Positions 43,847 through 52,619 of a stretch of 64,000 nt of DNA are shown piece after piece. The notes under the pieces are model-generated. The model saw only the letters and a program-made list of their open reading frames with translations. It was not told the origin of the DNA and did not search any database. This stretch comes from Benzoatithermus flavus. Lineage in GTDB: Bacteria > Pseudomonadota > Alphaproteobacteria > Geminicoccales > Geminicoccaceae. Position 1 is the stretch's first letter. Each line of letters opens with the position of its first letter. The position numbers and the translations under genes are program-made. The DNA lies in NCBI RefSeq assembly GCF_037908215.1, contig NZ_JBBLZC010000007.1, positions 124,001-188,000 of the forward strand, read 5' to 3'.

Positions 43847-45058
43847 TCACAAGGCGAGTTCGTTCACGCTCAGCACCGCCGTCAGGATCGACATCACGAT
43901 GCCGCCGACGACGAGGCCGAGCACGATCACGGTCGCGGGCTCGATGATGGCGACGAGCCGCTGCAGCCGGGTCGCGACCCGCTCCTCGAACGTGCCGGCG
44001 AGGTGCGCCGCCACCGGCTGCAGCCGGCCACTCTCCTCGCCCACGCGCAGCATCTTGACCGCGAGCGGGGCCAGGATTCCGGCCTGCGTCAGGCTGTCGG
44101 CCAGGGTGCGGCCCGTGCGCACGCGGGTGATCACGTCGTCCATCGCCACGCGGCCGTGCAGGTTGCCCAGGATGTCGCGGCTGACCAGAAGCGCCTGTGG
44201 CAGGTCGAGTCCGCCGCCGAGGCAGGTGGCGAGGCCGCGGCAGAACTGCGCCGTCATCCGGTCGCGGATGAGCATCCCGATCATGGGCAGCCGCAGGAGC
44301 CAGCGATCGACGACCGTGCGCGGACCGGGGCGGCGCAGGAGCCGCTCGCCCGCGAACAGCGCCGCCGTCACGGCGACGAGCAGGAGATAGCCCTGGTTCC
44401 TCACGAAGTCGGCCGCGGCCAGCACCACCTGGGTGCTCGCCGGGAGCGCCGCTCCTGCGTTCGCGAACATCGGCTCCATGCGCGGCACCACGACCGTGAG
44501 CAGCACGATCACGGCACCGATCGCGGTGAGGAACAGCACCACCGGATAGATCATGGCCGAGTTCAGTTTCGAGCGCAGCGCCTCGGTGCGCTCGCGCATG
44601 GTGCCGAGCTCGGCGAGCGACGCGCCGAGCTTGCCCGAGGCCTCGCCGGCGCGGACGATGCTGATGTAAAGGGGCGGGAAGTAGCGCGGCTCCGCTGCCA
44701 GCGCATCGCTCAGGCTCGAGCCGCTCCTGACCTTCAGGAGCACGTTCTCGACCGCGGCGGCGAGGCCCTTGTCCGGGATCTCCTCGCGCGCCAGCGCCAG
44801 GGCGCCCTCGACGGTCTGGCCGGCGCCCAGGAGCGTCGCGAGCTCGCGGGTGAGCTGGGTCACGTGCTTGGCCGCCCGCGTGGCGACCACGGGCGCAGCC
44901 CGCCGCTCGGCCCGCGCACCCGTCGCGGGTGCCGCGTCGATCGGGATCAGGCCGCTGTCCTGCAGCCGGGCGATCGCGGTGCGCACGTCGGCGGCCTCGA
45001 GCTCGCCGGTCACCCGCTCGCCCGTGGTGGTGAGCGCCCGGTAGGCGAAGGTCGGCAC
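43847..45058 (-). CDS. gspF: type II secretion inner-membrane protein GspF
   Basis: 403-residue platform protein with two GspF domains (about 65-190 and 270-390) and three membrane segments (for example YPVVLFLTAIGAVIVLLTVVVP). Seen: FTRELATLLGAG-like TQLTRELATLLGAGQTVEGAL and FCRGLATCLGGGLDLPQALLV, the repeated helical signature of the family. Start GTG 45058 (PTFAYRALTTTGE) matches the usual GspF start. Located 13 bases after gspE. Confidence 0.93.
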   Translation of the reverse strand: MPTFAYRALTTTGERVTGELEAADVRTAIARLQDSGLIPIDAAPATGARAERRAAPVVATRAAKHVTQLTRELATLLGAGQTVEGALALAREEIPDKGLAAAVENVLLKVRSGSSLSDALAAEPRYFPPLYISIVRAGEASGKLGASLAELGTMRERTEALRSKLNSAMIYPVVLFLTAIGAVIVLLTVVVPRMEPMFANAGAALPASTQVVLAAADFVRNQGYLLLVAVTAALFAGERLLRRPGPRTVVDRWLLRLPMIGMLIRDRMTAQFCRGLATCLGGGLDLPQALLVSRDILGNLHGRVAMDDVITRVRTGRTLADSLTQAGILAPLAVKMLRVGEESGRLQPVAAHLAGTFEERVATRLQRLVAIIEPATVIVLGLVVGGIVMSILTAVLSVNELAL

Positions 45059-45071
45059 CGGTCTTCCGCCC

Positions 45072-46838
45072 CTACCAGTCCTCGCTGGTCACGCTGCACA
45101 CCTCGTCCAGCGTGGTGATGCCGGCGAGACATTTGTACAGGCCGTCCACGTACATGGTCCGCATCCCGGCCTTCATCGCCGTCTGCGCCACGGCCTGGGT
45201 CGAGGCGCGTGAGCGGATCAGCTCGCGGATCGGCTCGTCGACCTCGAGGAACTCGAAGATGCCCTGCCGGCCGACGAAGCCGACGTTCTCGCACGCCTCG
45301 CAGCCCGGCGCCTCGAAGAGGCGGAGATCCTCGGGCACCTCGATCCCGGCTGCGGTGAAGAAGGCCCGCTCGTGCGCCGTCGCCGACCGCGGCCGCTTGC
45401 AGCTCGGGCACAAGACGCCGACGAGGCGCTGGCCCAGGATGCCGCGCAGGACCGAGGCGAGCAGATAGGGCTCCACGCCCATGTCGAGCAGGCGGGCCAC
45501 GGCGCCGGCGGCGCTGTTGGTATGGAGCGTGGTGAGGAGCAGGTGGCCCGTGAGCGCCGCATGGACGGCGATCTCGGCCGTCTCGGGGTCGCGCGTCTCG
45601 CCCACCATGACCACGTCGGGGTCGTGGCGCACGACCGAGCGCAGCACGCGGGCGAAGTCGAGGTCGATCTCGGGCCGGACCTGGATCTGGGTGATGCCGT
45701 CGATCTGGTACTCGATCGGGTCCTCGATCGAGATCAGCTTGTCGCTGGTCTTGTTGAGATGGCGCAGCGCCGCGTAGAGCGTCGTGGTCTTGCCACTGCC
45801 GGTCGGGCCCGTCACCAGCAGCATGCCGTGCGGTGCGGCGAGCACGCGCTTGAGCCGCGCCTCGACCGCAGGATCGAGGCCGAGGTCGGGGAAGTCGCCG
45901 CCCTGCGCGCTCTGGTCGAGGATGCGGATGACGAGGCTCTCGCCGTGCACGGAAGGCGCGGTCGCGACGCGCAGATCGATCCGCCGCCCGAGCAGCGTCA
46001 GGCGCGCGCGCCCGTCCTGCGGCAGGCGGCGCTCGGCGATGTCGAGCTTGGCCAGGATCTTGATGCGCGAGATCACCGCGGCCGAGAGCCGGGCCGGGGG
46101 AGCCCCGGCTTCGCGTAGGCGGCCGTGCACGCGGTAGCGCACCCGCAAGTGCTCGCGTGCGGGCTCGATGTGGATGTCGGAGGCGTGTAGCCGCAGTGCA
46201 TCGGTGAGGAGCTGGTTCACGAGCCGCACCACGGGCGCTTCCTGCGCCGCGCCGATCAGGTGCTCGACGTCGGCCCCGGCGTCGCTGCCGAGATCCTCGC
46301 CGATATCGTCCACGATCCGCTGCAGAGCGCTCTGGCCGGCATCCCAATAGCGGGCATAGGCCTTCTGCAGATCCTCGAGCGCCGCGATCACCGGCACGAC
46401 GTTGCGCTGGGTCGCGATCGCCACTGCCCGGATGGCGTAGGTGTTACCGGGATCGCTCATGGCGAGCCAGACCGTGTCGGCGGTGGCTCTGACCGGCAGC
46501 ACGCCCGCGTTGCGCAAGAACCGGGGCGAGATCGCGTCGGCGAGCAGGGGCTCGCGCGGCAGGTCCTCGGCCGTGACCAGCTCGATGTCGTAGTGCCTGG
46601 CGACCGCCTCGGCCCAGTCCTGGCTGGTGATCAGGCCCAGGCTCGCCACCGTCGCGGCCAGGCTCTGCCGCTGCTCCTGTGCCATGGCCGTGGCACGCAC
46701 GGCCGCGTCGGCCGAGATGCGGCCGGCGAGCACGAGCCGCGCCAGCACCGGGTCGAGCTGACGGGTGCGCGGGTCCTCGAGGGCCGTGGTGCCGGCACCG
46801 CGCGCCGCCGGCTGCTCGAGAGTGTAAGCCATGGACAT
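45072..46838 (-). CDS. gspE: type II secretion ATPase GspE
   Basis: About 588-residue hexameric ATPase that drives pseudopilus assembly. Seen: N-terminal T2SSE_N domain, Walker A TGPTGSGKTTTLYAAL, Asp box IEDPIEYQIDGITQIQV (in parts), Walker B RHDPDVVMVGE, His box LTGHLLLTTLHTN and the tetracysteine zinc motif CPSC near 475 paired with CEACENVG. First gene of the gsp operon. Start is uncertain: ATG 46838 or 46832 fit; the frame runs to 46949 with no similarity. Confidence 0.93.
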   Translation of the reverse strand: MSMAYTLEQPAARGAGTTALEDPRTRQLDPVLARLVLAGRISADAAVRATAMAQEQRQSLAATVASLGLITSQDWAEAVARHYDIELVTAEDLPREPLLADAISPRFLRNAGVLPVRATADTVWLAMSDPGNTYAIRAVAIATQRNVVPVIAALEDLQKAYARYWDAGQSALQRIVDDIGEDLGSDAGADVEHLIGAAQEAPVVRLVNQLLTDALRLHASDIHIEPAREHLRVRYRVHGRLREAGAPPARLSAAVISRIKILAKLDIAERRLPQDGRARLTLLGRRIDLRVATAPSVHGESLVIRILDQSAQGGDFPDLGLDPAVEARLKRVLAAPHGMLLVTGPTGSGKTTTLYAALRHLNKTSDKLISIEDPIEYQIDGITQIQVRPEIDLDFARVLRSVVRHDPDVVMVGETRDPETAEIAVHAALTGHLLLTTLHTNSAAGAVARLLDMGVEPYLLASVLRGILGQRLVGVLCPSCKRPRSATAHERAFFTAAGIEVPEDLRLFEAPGCEACENVGFVGRQGIFEFLEVDEPIRELIRSRASTQAVAQTAMKAGMRTMYVDGLYKCLAGITTLDEVCSVTSEDW

Positions 46839-47209
46839 CGATGCTCGATCCGGAAAACGAGGGCGTAGATCGATGAGCCGCCTCCCTCGAGAGAAGCCTG
46901 TCTCATAGATACCGCAGTCGGTTGCCCTCCGATAGCCACCCGCGTCCAATGGGCGCTAGGAGGTAGGACCTGCCGGCGCGCTCCGTCTGTGGCCGAGGCC
47001 ACAAAAGAGCCGTTTGCGGCCGGGCGTCGTCCGCCCCGATCCGGCTTCCATGTGGTGCCGTCGGCAGCACCGACAAGGGCCGCAGGCTGCCGCGGCCGGA
47101 GGAGCAGGGTCAAGAAATGCCCATCGGGGCCCGGTCTGCGCTAAATTGGCCTGGTCGGCTCGGAGCGTCCCTCTATCCGGTCGGCCACGCGAACTTTCGG
47201 AGATGGATC
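46839..47209. other. 371-base region between divergent gspE and livK-type genes
   Basis: Should contain promoters for both directions. A short palindrome, TGTGGCC (46988-46994) with GGCCACA (46997-47003), sits in the middle and could be a regulator site. No open frame or RNA was recognised. Confidence 0.45.
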
Positions 47210-48352
47210 ATGACGCTTTCTCTCGGGCTCGCCCGGCGCCGGCTGCTCGGCGCCTCGGCTGTCGTGGCGCTGGCAGGCCTCGCGCACGCCGCCCCGGCCG
47301 CGGCCGACGTCACCGTGGGCGTGGCGCTGGGGCTCACCGGCCCCGCCGCCGCTTACGGCGAGCAGGCCAAGCACGGCATCGATGCCGCGGTCGCGGTGAT
47401 CAACCGGGGCGGCGGGGCGAACGGCGAGAAGATCAGGCTCGAGACCGCCGACGACGCCTGCGACCCGAAGCAGGCCGTGGCGGTGGCCAACCGCTTCGCG
47501 AGCCAGGGGGTGAAGCTGGTCCTGGGCCATCTCTGCTCGAGCGCCACGATCGCCGCCGCCGACGTCTACGCCGACGAAGGCATCGTGATGATCACCGCTT
47601 CGGCCACCAATCCGGCCGTGACCGAGAAAGGTCACGAGATGGTGTTCCGCGCCTGCGGCCGCGACGACCAGCAGGGTGCGGCCGCGGGGCAGATGCTAGC
47701 CGAGCGGTTCAAGGGCAAAAAGATCGCCGTCGTCGACGACAAGAGCGCCTACGGCAAGGGCCTGGCCGAGCAGGCCGAGCTCGCCATGAAGGCCAAGGGT
47801 GTCGAGCCCGCGCTCACGAGCTCGGTCAATGCCGGCGAGAAGGACTTCTCCGCCCTCATCACGCGGCTGAAGCAGGAAGGGATCGACGTCGTCTATTACG
47901 GCGGCTACCACGTCGAGCTCGGCCTCATCGTCCGCCAGGCGCGCGAGCAGGGGCTGGAGGCGCAGTTCGTGAGCGGCGAGGCCACGTCCGCGGCCGAGTT
48001 CTGGCAGATCACCGGTCCGGCCGGCAACGGCACGCTGTTCACCTATGCGCCCGAGGTGAAGTCGCAGCCCGGTGCCGCCGAAGCCATCAAGGCCATCAAG
48101 GAGGTCGCCGGACCCAACGCCGACCCCGACAACTTCGCCTTCTACTACTACGCTGCCGTGCAGATTCTGGCCCAGGCCATCGAGAAGGCGGGCTCGGCCG
48201 AGCCCGAGGCGGTGGCCGAGGCGCTGCACGGCACCCCGTCCTTCGCGACCGTGGTGGGGCCCATGGCGTTCGATGCCAAGGGCGACCTCAAAGCGCCGGC
48301 TTACGCCTTCTACGAATGGCGCGACGGCAGGTACGCTCCCGCCCGGCTCTGA
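47210..48352 (+). CDS. LivK-type amino-acid ABC transporter binding protein
   Basis: 380-residue periplasmic binding protein of the branched-chain amino acid type. Seen: a Tat-like signal (LARRRLLGASAVVALAGLAHA), then VTVGVALGLTGPAAAYGEQAKHG, typical of the family's first lobe, and VVYYGGYHVELGLIVRQAREQG in the second. ATG 47210 follows GGAG; an upstream in-frame ATG at 47117 would bury the signal peptide. No permease or ATPase genes follow, so it must work with components encoded elsewhere. Ligand unknown. Confidence 0.88.
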   Translation: MTLSLGLARRRLLGASAVVALAGLAHAAPAAADVTVGVALGLTGPAAAYGEQAKHGIDAAVAVINRGGGANGEKIRLETADDACDPKQAVAVANRFASQGVKLVLGHLCSSATIAAADVYADEGIVMITASATNPAVTEKGHEMVFRACGRDDQQGAAAGQMLAERFKGKKIAVVDDKSAYGKGLAEQAELAMKAKGVEPALTSSVNAGEKDFSALITRLKQEGIDVVYYGGYHVELGLIVRQAREQGLEAQFVSGEATSAAEFWQITGPAGNGTLFTYAPEVKSQPGAAEAIKAIKEVAGPNADPDNFAFYYYAAVQILAQAIEKAGSAEPEAVAEALHGTPSFATVVGPMAFDAKGDLKAPAYAFYEWRDGRYAPARL

Positions 48353-48378
48353 CCGGCCGCGGATGCTCGCCGAGGCGT

Positions 48379-48417
48379 GATCCTCCCCGTATGTCTCATG
48401 CGGCCACGGGGAGGATC
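48379..48417 (+). terminator. terminator after the livK-type gene
   Basis: GATCCTCCCCGT (48379-48390) pairs perfectly with ACGGGGAGGATC (48406-48417), a 12-bp stem with a 15-base loop, 27 bases after the stop codon. No T-tract follows, but position and stem quality support a terminator. Confidence 0.65.
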
Positions 48418-48536
48418 GCGTGGCGGATGCAGCTCTGCTAATGGAGCCCCGAAACGGGCCGCGAGGTCGGCTCCGGGCGCCGCCACGCCCGCGAGGCCGA
48501 CCCGGCGCAGCCGGATCTGTCGGGGAACCGCGACCC

Positions 48537-49022
48537 ATGGGCCTGCCGGATGTCGTTCTCATCTGCTTTCTGATCTTGGGCCTCGTGCTGCTCGTCTGCT
48601 TCGAGGCGGTGCGGATCTACAACGAGGGCGGCCTCAAGCTGTTCTTCTGGCCGCGCCTCAACCACGGCTACGAGGTGGGGCCGGTCGCCCGCCTCGCCAT
48701 CGCGCCCTGGGTGCTGCTCGCCTTCCTGTGCGGCGGGAACGGCGTCGTGATCGCGCTCTTCGGCCACGACATGTTCGGGAACCCGTTCAGCAGCTATCTT
48801 CCCTGGTTCGCGGGCATGCTCGTGCCCTTCCTCATGATCCACCTGATCGACCACCATCGCAGCCTGGTCGCCGCCACCATCGGGCTCCTGCTCCTGGCCG
48901 CGGGCTCGGCCTACATGATCTGGTCGCTCGCCGCCTGGGCCTGGGTGCCGCTCGTCGCCATCCTCCTGCTCTGGTCTTTGAACGGTGTGCGCGCCACCTA
49001 TGCCGAGCGGTCGATGAGCTGA
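48537..49022 (+). CDS. small integral membrane protein, unknown
   Basis: 161-residue protein with about four membrane segments: VVLICFLILGLVLLVCF, a second near 50-70 (LAIAPWVLLAFLCGG), a third (WFAGMLVPFLMIHLI) and a fourth (LLLLAAGSAYMIW then VPLVAILLLWSL). Between them is a conserved-looking FFWPRLNHGYE stretch. I recognise no family. ATG 48537 gives a normal membrane-protein N-terminus; the frame upstream is Arg/Pro-rich and unlikely to be translated. It precedes tusA by 24 bases on the same strand and may be co-transcribed. Confidence 0.7.
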   Translation: MGLPDVVLICFLILGLVLLVCFEAVRIYNEGGLKLFFWPRLNHGYEVGPVARLAIAPWVLLAFLCGGNGVVIALFGHDMFGNPFSSYLPWFAGMLVPFLMIHLIDHHRSLVAATIGLLLLAAGSAYMIWSLAAWAWVPLVAILLLWSLNGVRATYAERSMS

Positions 49023-49025
49023 CGG

Positions 49026-49042
49026 GAGAGAGAGAGAGAGAG
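49026..49042 (+). repeat. GA dinucleotide repeat forming the tusA ribosome site
   Basis: Eight and a half GA units occupy the position of the Shine-Dalgarno sequence, ending four bases before the tusA ATG. Changes in repeat number would alter spacing and so translation strength. No similar repeat was noticed elsewhere in the window. Confidence 0.6.
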
Positions 49043-49046
49043 CGGC

Positions 49047-49289
49047 ATGACGCCGGAAGAGCATCACGACGCGCTGATCGACGCCCGCGGCCTGAGCTGC
49101 CCTCTGCCGCTGGTCAAGGCCCGGCAGGCCCTGATGGTGCTGCCGCCGGGGGCCACGGTCCGCGTACTCGCGACCGACCCGGCGGCTCCGCGCGACTTCG
49201 AGGAGTTCGCGCTCTTGACCGGCCACGAGCTCAAGGACAGCCGCGAGGCCGACGGCGTCTACTGCTTCGTCCTGGTGAAGCGCGGCTGA
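49047..49289 (+). CDS. TusA/SirA family sulfur carrier
   Basis: 80-residue two-layer alpha/beta protein. The signature DARGLSCPLPLVKARQAL contains the CPxP motif whose Cys18 carries persulfide sulfur in TusA for tRNA 2-thiolation, molybdenum cofactor and related routes. Normal length. Translation depends on a GA-repeat ribosome site. No tusBCDE or sulfur oxidation genes are near, so the acceptor is unknown. Confidence 0.9.
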   Translation: MTPEEHHDALIDARGLSCPLPLVKARQALMVLPPGATVRVLATDPAAPRDFEEFALLTGHELKDSREADGVYCFVLVKRG

Positions 49290-49381
49290 GCCCTCGACCC
49301 GATCCATCGGGCGCTTGACGGGCGGCCTTTCGTACCGCCATCGCTGCCGCCTCTGGTTCGTCGTATCCGAGGAGAAGAGGA

Positions 49382-50113
49382 ATGAGCGGGAGGCTTCAAG
49401 GCAAGCGGGCGCTGGTCACCGCGGCGGCGCAAGGCATCGGCCGGGCGAGCGCCGAGCTGTTCGCGCGCGAGGGCGCGCAGGTCGTCGCGACCGACATCGA
49501 CGCGGCGAAGCTTGCAGGGCTTACGGACTGCGATACCCGGCGGCTCGACGTCATGGACGGTGCCGCGATCCAGGCTCTGGCACAGGAGCTCGGGCCGATC
49601 GACGTCCTGTTCAACTGCGCCGGCTACGTCCATCACGGCACCATCCTCGAGTGCAGCGAGGAGGATTGGACGTTCTCGATGGAGCTCAACGTGCGCTCGA
49701 TGTACCGCATGATCCGGGCGTTCCTGCCCGGCATGCTGGAGAAGGGCGGCGGCTCCATCGTCAACATGGCTTCCGTCGCCGGCAGCGTGAAGGGTGTCCC
49801 CAACCGATGCGTCTACGGCGCCTCCAAGGCCGCGGTGATCGGCCTCACCAAGTCGGTCGCGATCGACTTCGTGGGCAGGGGTATTCGCTGCAACGCGATC
49901 TGCCCCGGCACGGTCGAGACCCCTTCGCTTGAGGAGCGGATGCGGGCCCAGGGCGATTACGAGGCCGCGCGCAAGGCGTTCATCGCGCGTCAGCCCATGG
50001 GTCGGCTCGGCACGCCCGAGGAGATCGCCCATCTCGCCCTTTATCTTGCCTCCGACGAAAGCGCCTACACCACGGGCGTCATTCACGTTATCGATGGTGG
50101 CATGACCTGCTGA
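49382..50113 (+). CDS. SDR family oxidoreductase, BDH2/DHRS6-like
   Basis: 243-residue short-chain dehydrogenase. Seen: cofactor loop TAAAQGIG near residue 13, Asp37 region ATDIDAAKL favouring NAD, NCAGYV, and the catalytic YGASK near 154 with Ser upstream (VNMASVAGS). The segments IDVLFNCAGYVHHGTILEC, NRCVYGASKAAVIGLTKSVA and CPGTVETPSLEERM are strikingly like animal type 2 3-hydroxybutyrate dehydrogenase (BDH2/DHRS6), a cis-4-hydroxyproline or 3-hydroxybutyrate enzyme. Bacterial relatives act on several hydroxy acids and deoxy-sugar acids, so substrate is open. Start ATG 49382. Confidence 0.88.
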   Translation: MSGRLQGKRALVTAAAQGIGRASAELFAREGAQVVATDIDAAKLAGLTDCDTRRLDVMDGAAIQALAQELGPIDVLFNCAGYVHHGTILECSEEDWTFSMELNVRSMYRMIRAFLPGMLEKGGGSIVNMASVAGSVKGVPNRCVYGASKAAVIGLTKSVAIDFVGRGIRCNAICPGTVETPSLEERMRAQGDYEAARKAFIARQPMGRLGTPEEIAHLALYLASDESAYTTGVIHVIDGGMTC

Positions 50114-50166
50114 CCGCCGGCGGCAGGACGAAGCCGTCGGCCCATGCGCGACCGAAGGAGCCCGGA

Positions 50167-50718
50167 ATGCGAGGAGTAGCGGCGCTGGGCATGGGCGCCT
50201 TGGCCCTGCTGGCGGCTTGCGCCGGCGGGTCGGCGCGAGCGCCCCAGCCCCAGGCCGTGGCGGCCGTTTCTCCGGCCACACCGCCGCAGCGCCCCGACTG
50301 GAGCCGGAATCTCGGGCAGCTCCTGCCCGGTATCCGGGCCTGCCTCGCCGGCTCCGGCGGCAGGCCGGTCGGGGTCACCAAGGCTTGGCCGATCGGACAG
50401 AACCTCACGGGCGTGCGCGTGCTCGACCAGAGCGGCGACAGGCTCGACTGCGTCGCCGTCGCGGACGGGCGCAAGGTGCTGCTCACCGAGAAGGTGCGCG
50501 CCAACTCGCGGCTCGCCGGCGAGCGCAACCCGCTCTACACGCCGGCGACGGCGCAGCGTCCGGCGAGCGGCCCCTGCCTCGAGCGCGTGCCCGCGCGCGA
50601 CGCCGCGGGCACGGAGGTCGGCTGGCTCACCTACGAGACCTGCCGCACGCCGGGCGAGATCGGCCCTTCGGCCGGAATCGGGCTGCCGCGGTCGTCCCGG
50701 CCGCCGCCGCAGGGCTGA
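50167..50718 (+). CDS. lipoprotein of unknown function
   Basis: 183-residue exported protein with a lipobox (GALALLAACAG; Cys near residue 18). The mature part has an Ala/Pro linker, then a compact domain with paired Cys residues (IRACLAGSGG, LDCVAVADG, GPCLERVP, YETC) that may form disulfides in the periplasm. Family not recognised. GGAG precedes ATG 50167. It lies 53 bases after the SDR gene on the same strand. Confidence 0.7.
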   Translation: MRGVAALGMGALALLAACAGGSARAPQPQAVAAVSPATPPQRPDWSRNLGQLLPGIRACLAGSGGRPVGVTKAWPIGQNLTGVRVLDQSGDRLDCVAVADGRKVLLTEKVRANSRLAGERNPLYTPATAQRPASGPCLERVPARDAAGTEVGWLTYETCRTPGEIGPSAGIGLPRSSRPPPQG

Positions 50719-50948
50719 GAGCGAAGGTGCGAGAAGCCCGGCTGCACGGAGCAGTCGGGTCCATCATGCGAGGGGAGGCTCGCCGCTGGCAGGTTCATCC
50801 GGATTTGCGCAACCGTGTATCCATCGGATCACTTGCATCGTGCGCTCGATCGCATCACGAATTCGTCATCTCCGGGTTGAGCGGCGCAGCGAGCGGGCCG
50901 AGCCCGTCGCTCCTGGCCCGCGAGCGGACCGCGTGTAGGACGACGAGC

Positions 50949-52217
50949 ATGAGGAAGATTCTGGCGCCGATGCTGGCAGCGCTCATGGTGCTGCCGCTCA
51001 CTGCCTGCGGTGCCGCCACCCGCGCCCAGCTCAAGCAGGCGCAAGGAAACTGCCGCGAGCGCAACCCCGACGTCGCCGAAGCGATCGCCGCCTGCAGCTT
51101 CCTTCTGGCCGAGCAGCCCTCGCCCGAGGAGCGGCTGGATCATCTCCTGACCCGCGGCCTGCTCCATGCCCGGGCCGATCGGCCGAAGGATGCCATGGCC
51201 GATCTCGACGCGGTGCTCGCGGCACGCCCCGAGGATGCCACGGCACTCCTGAAGCGGGCGGAGCTGCGCGAGCGGGCGGGCGACGTTCCGGGGGCGCTGG
51301 CCGACTACGACCGGCTGCTCGCGGTGGCGCCCTGGACGGTGGACGCGCTCGTGGCCCGCGCCCGGCTCAACCTCGCCGCCGAGAAGCACGAGCCGGCGAT
51401 CCGGGATCTCACCGAAGCGCTGAAGATCCGGCAGGAGCGGGCGGATGCTTGGCTCTACCGCGCCTCGGCCTGGCGCAAGGCGGGCAAGCCCGCGGAAGCC
51501 GCAGGCGATTTCACGCAGGCGATCCGGCTCAGGCCCGATTCGGCCAACCTCTATCTCGGCCGGGCGAGCGCCTTCGTGGCCGCGGGCGACGAGGTGGCGG
51601 CGCTTCAGGACATCGAGACCGCACTCCGCCTCGATCCGAACCTCGCCGACGGCTATCTCGCCCGCGGCAATGCCCGGTTCCGCCAGGGCGACCTCGACCG
51701 GGCGCAGGCCGACCTCGACCGCGCCATCGCGCTGAAGCCCGACCTCGCCGACGCCTATCGTGTGCGTGCGCTCGTCCGGCTGAAACGCGGCGAACTCGAT
51801 GCGGCGATCGCCGACTTCGGCAGCGCCGTCGAGCGCGACCCGAAGCTGGCCTCCGCCTATGCCGGCCGTGCCGACGCGCTGGCCAAGAAGGGCGACGACC
51901 AGGCCGCGATCGCCGATCTCGACCGCGCCATAGCGCTCGCCCCCGACAACCCGATCCCGTTCGTGAGCCGCGGCAACGCCAGCCTGCGCCTGAACCGTCC
52001 CGAGGCCGCGGTCGAGGACTTCGACGAGGCGATCCGCCTCCGCCCGAATCTCGCCGCCGCCTACTACGGCCGCGGCCGCGCCTATCTTCTGCAGAAGAAG
52101 CTCAAGGAGGCGCGCGCCGACTTCGAGCGGGCCCTGGCCCTCGACCCCGAGCTCGGAGCCGCGCAGCGCCAGCTCGACAATCTCGACCGGCAGATCGCGA
52201 AGACGAAGAATAGCTGA
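50949..52217 (+). CDS. TPR repeat lipoprotein
   Basis: 422-residue protein: signal peptide with lipobox (LMVLPLTACG, Cys near 20), then about eleven tetratricopeptide repeats, for example ADGYLARGNARFRQGDLDRA and ADAYRVRALVRLKRGELDAA, each about 34 residues with the A-Y-G-A pattern. TPR arrays serve as protein-binding scaffolds; an envelope location is implied by the lipobox. Partners unknown. ATG 50949 is placed directly before the signal peptide; the long open frame upstream is not protein-like. Confidence 0.85.
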   Translation: MRKILAPMLAALMVLPLTACGAATRAQLKQAQGNCRERNPDVAEAIAACSFLLAEQPSPEERLDHLLTRGLLHARADRPKDAMADLDAVLAARPEDATALLKRAELRERAGDVPGALADYDRLLAVAPWTVDALVARARLNLAAEKHEPAIRDLTEALKIRQERADAWLYRASAWRKAGKPAEAAGDFTQAIRLRPDSANLYLGRASAFVAAGDEVAALQDIETALRLDPNLADGYLARGNARFRQGDLDRAQADLDRAIALKPDLADAYRVRALVRLKRGELDAAIADFGSAVERDPKLASAYAGRADALAKKGDDQAAIADLDRAIALAPDNPIPFVSRGNASLRLNRPEAAVEDFDEAIRLRPNLAAAYYGRGRAYLLQKKLKEARADFERALALDPELGAAQRQLDNLDRQIAKTKNS

Positions 52218-52289
52218 GGCCCGGCCCGGGCCTCGGCCGATCCGGGCCAGCGCCGTCGGGATCGTCGCCGGCTGCGCCTTCGCCCCCTT

Positions 52290-52602
52290 TGTCTTGCGGG
52301 CGCTCCTCGAAGCGACTTCAGATATTCGACCAGGTCGGCCTTCTGCCTTGAGGTGAGCTTCAGCTCGAACCGCCGGTCATAGTGGTTGACCACCGCCAGC
52401 AGGGTCGGCGCGCTGCCGTCGTGGAAATAGGGCGGATGCTGCCAGAGGGTACGTAACGGCGTCGTCCGGTATTTCCGGTGGCGGACCGGGAGGCATGGGT
52501 CGGGTTCATGCCGACCTCGGCCGGATCGTGCAGGCGGGGCACGCCCCGCCTCGGGCCGCTCGGCACGTCGGTGAAGTATGGTCCTATAGCGCCGGACCAC
52601 GA
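52290..52602 (-). pseudogene. C-terminal fragment of a di-heme cytochrome c peroxidase-like protein
   Basis: Two reading frames on the minus strand together encode the end of a di-heme cytochrome/RoxA-type protein. Upstream frame: GPYFTDVPSGP, RLHDPAEVGMNPTHASRSAT; then, after a one-base shift near 52475, KYRTTPLRTLWQHPPYFHDG, SAPTLLAVVNHYDRRFEL and QKADLVEYLKSL. These are family hallmarks, but no CxxCH haem site or N-terminal part remains: the hydantoinase gene begins 18 bases upstream. It is a truncated, frameshifted relic. Confidence 0.7.
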
Positions 52603-52619
52603 CAATACGCGCCGACCGC

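Noticed and set aside
47210..48352. Idea that the livK-type gene opens an amino-acid transport operon
   Set aside because: A terminator-like hairpin follows and the next genes encode a small membrane protein and TusA, not permeases or ATPases.
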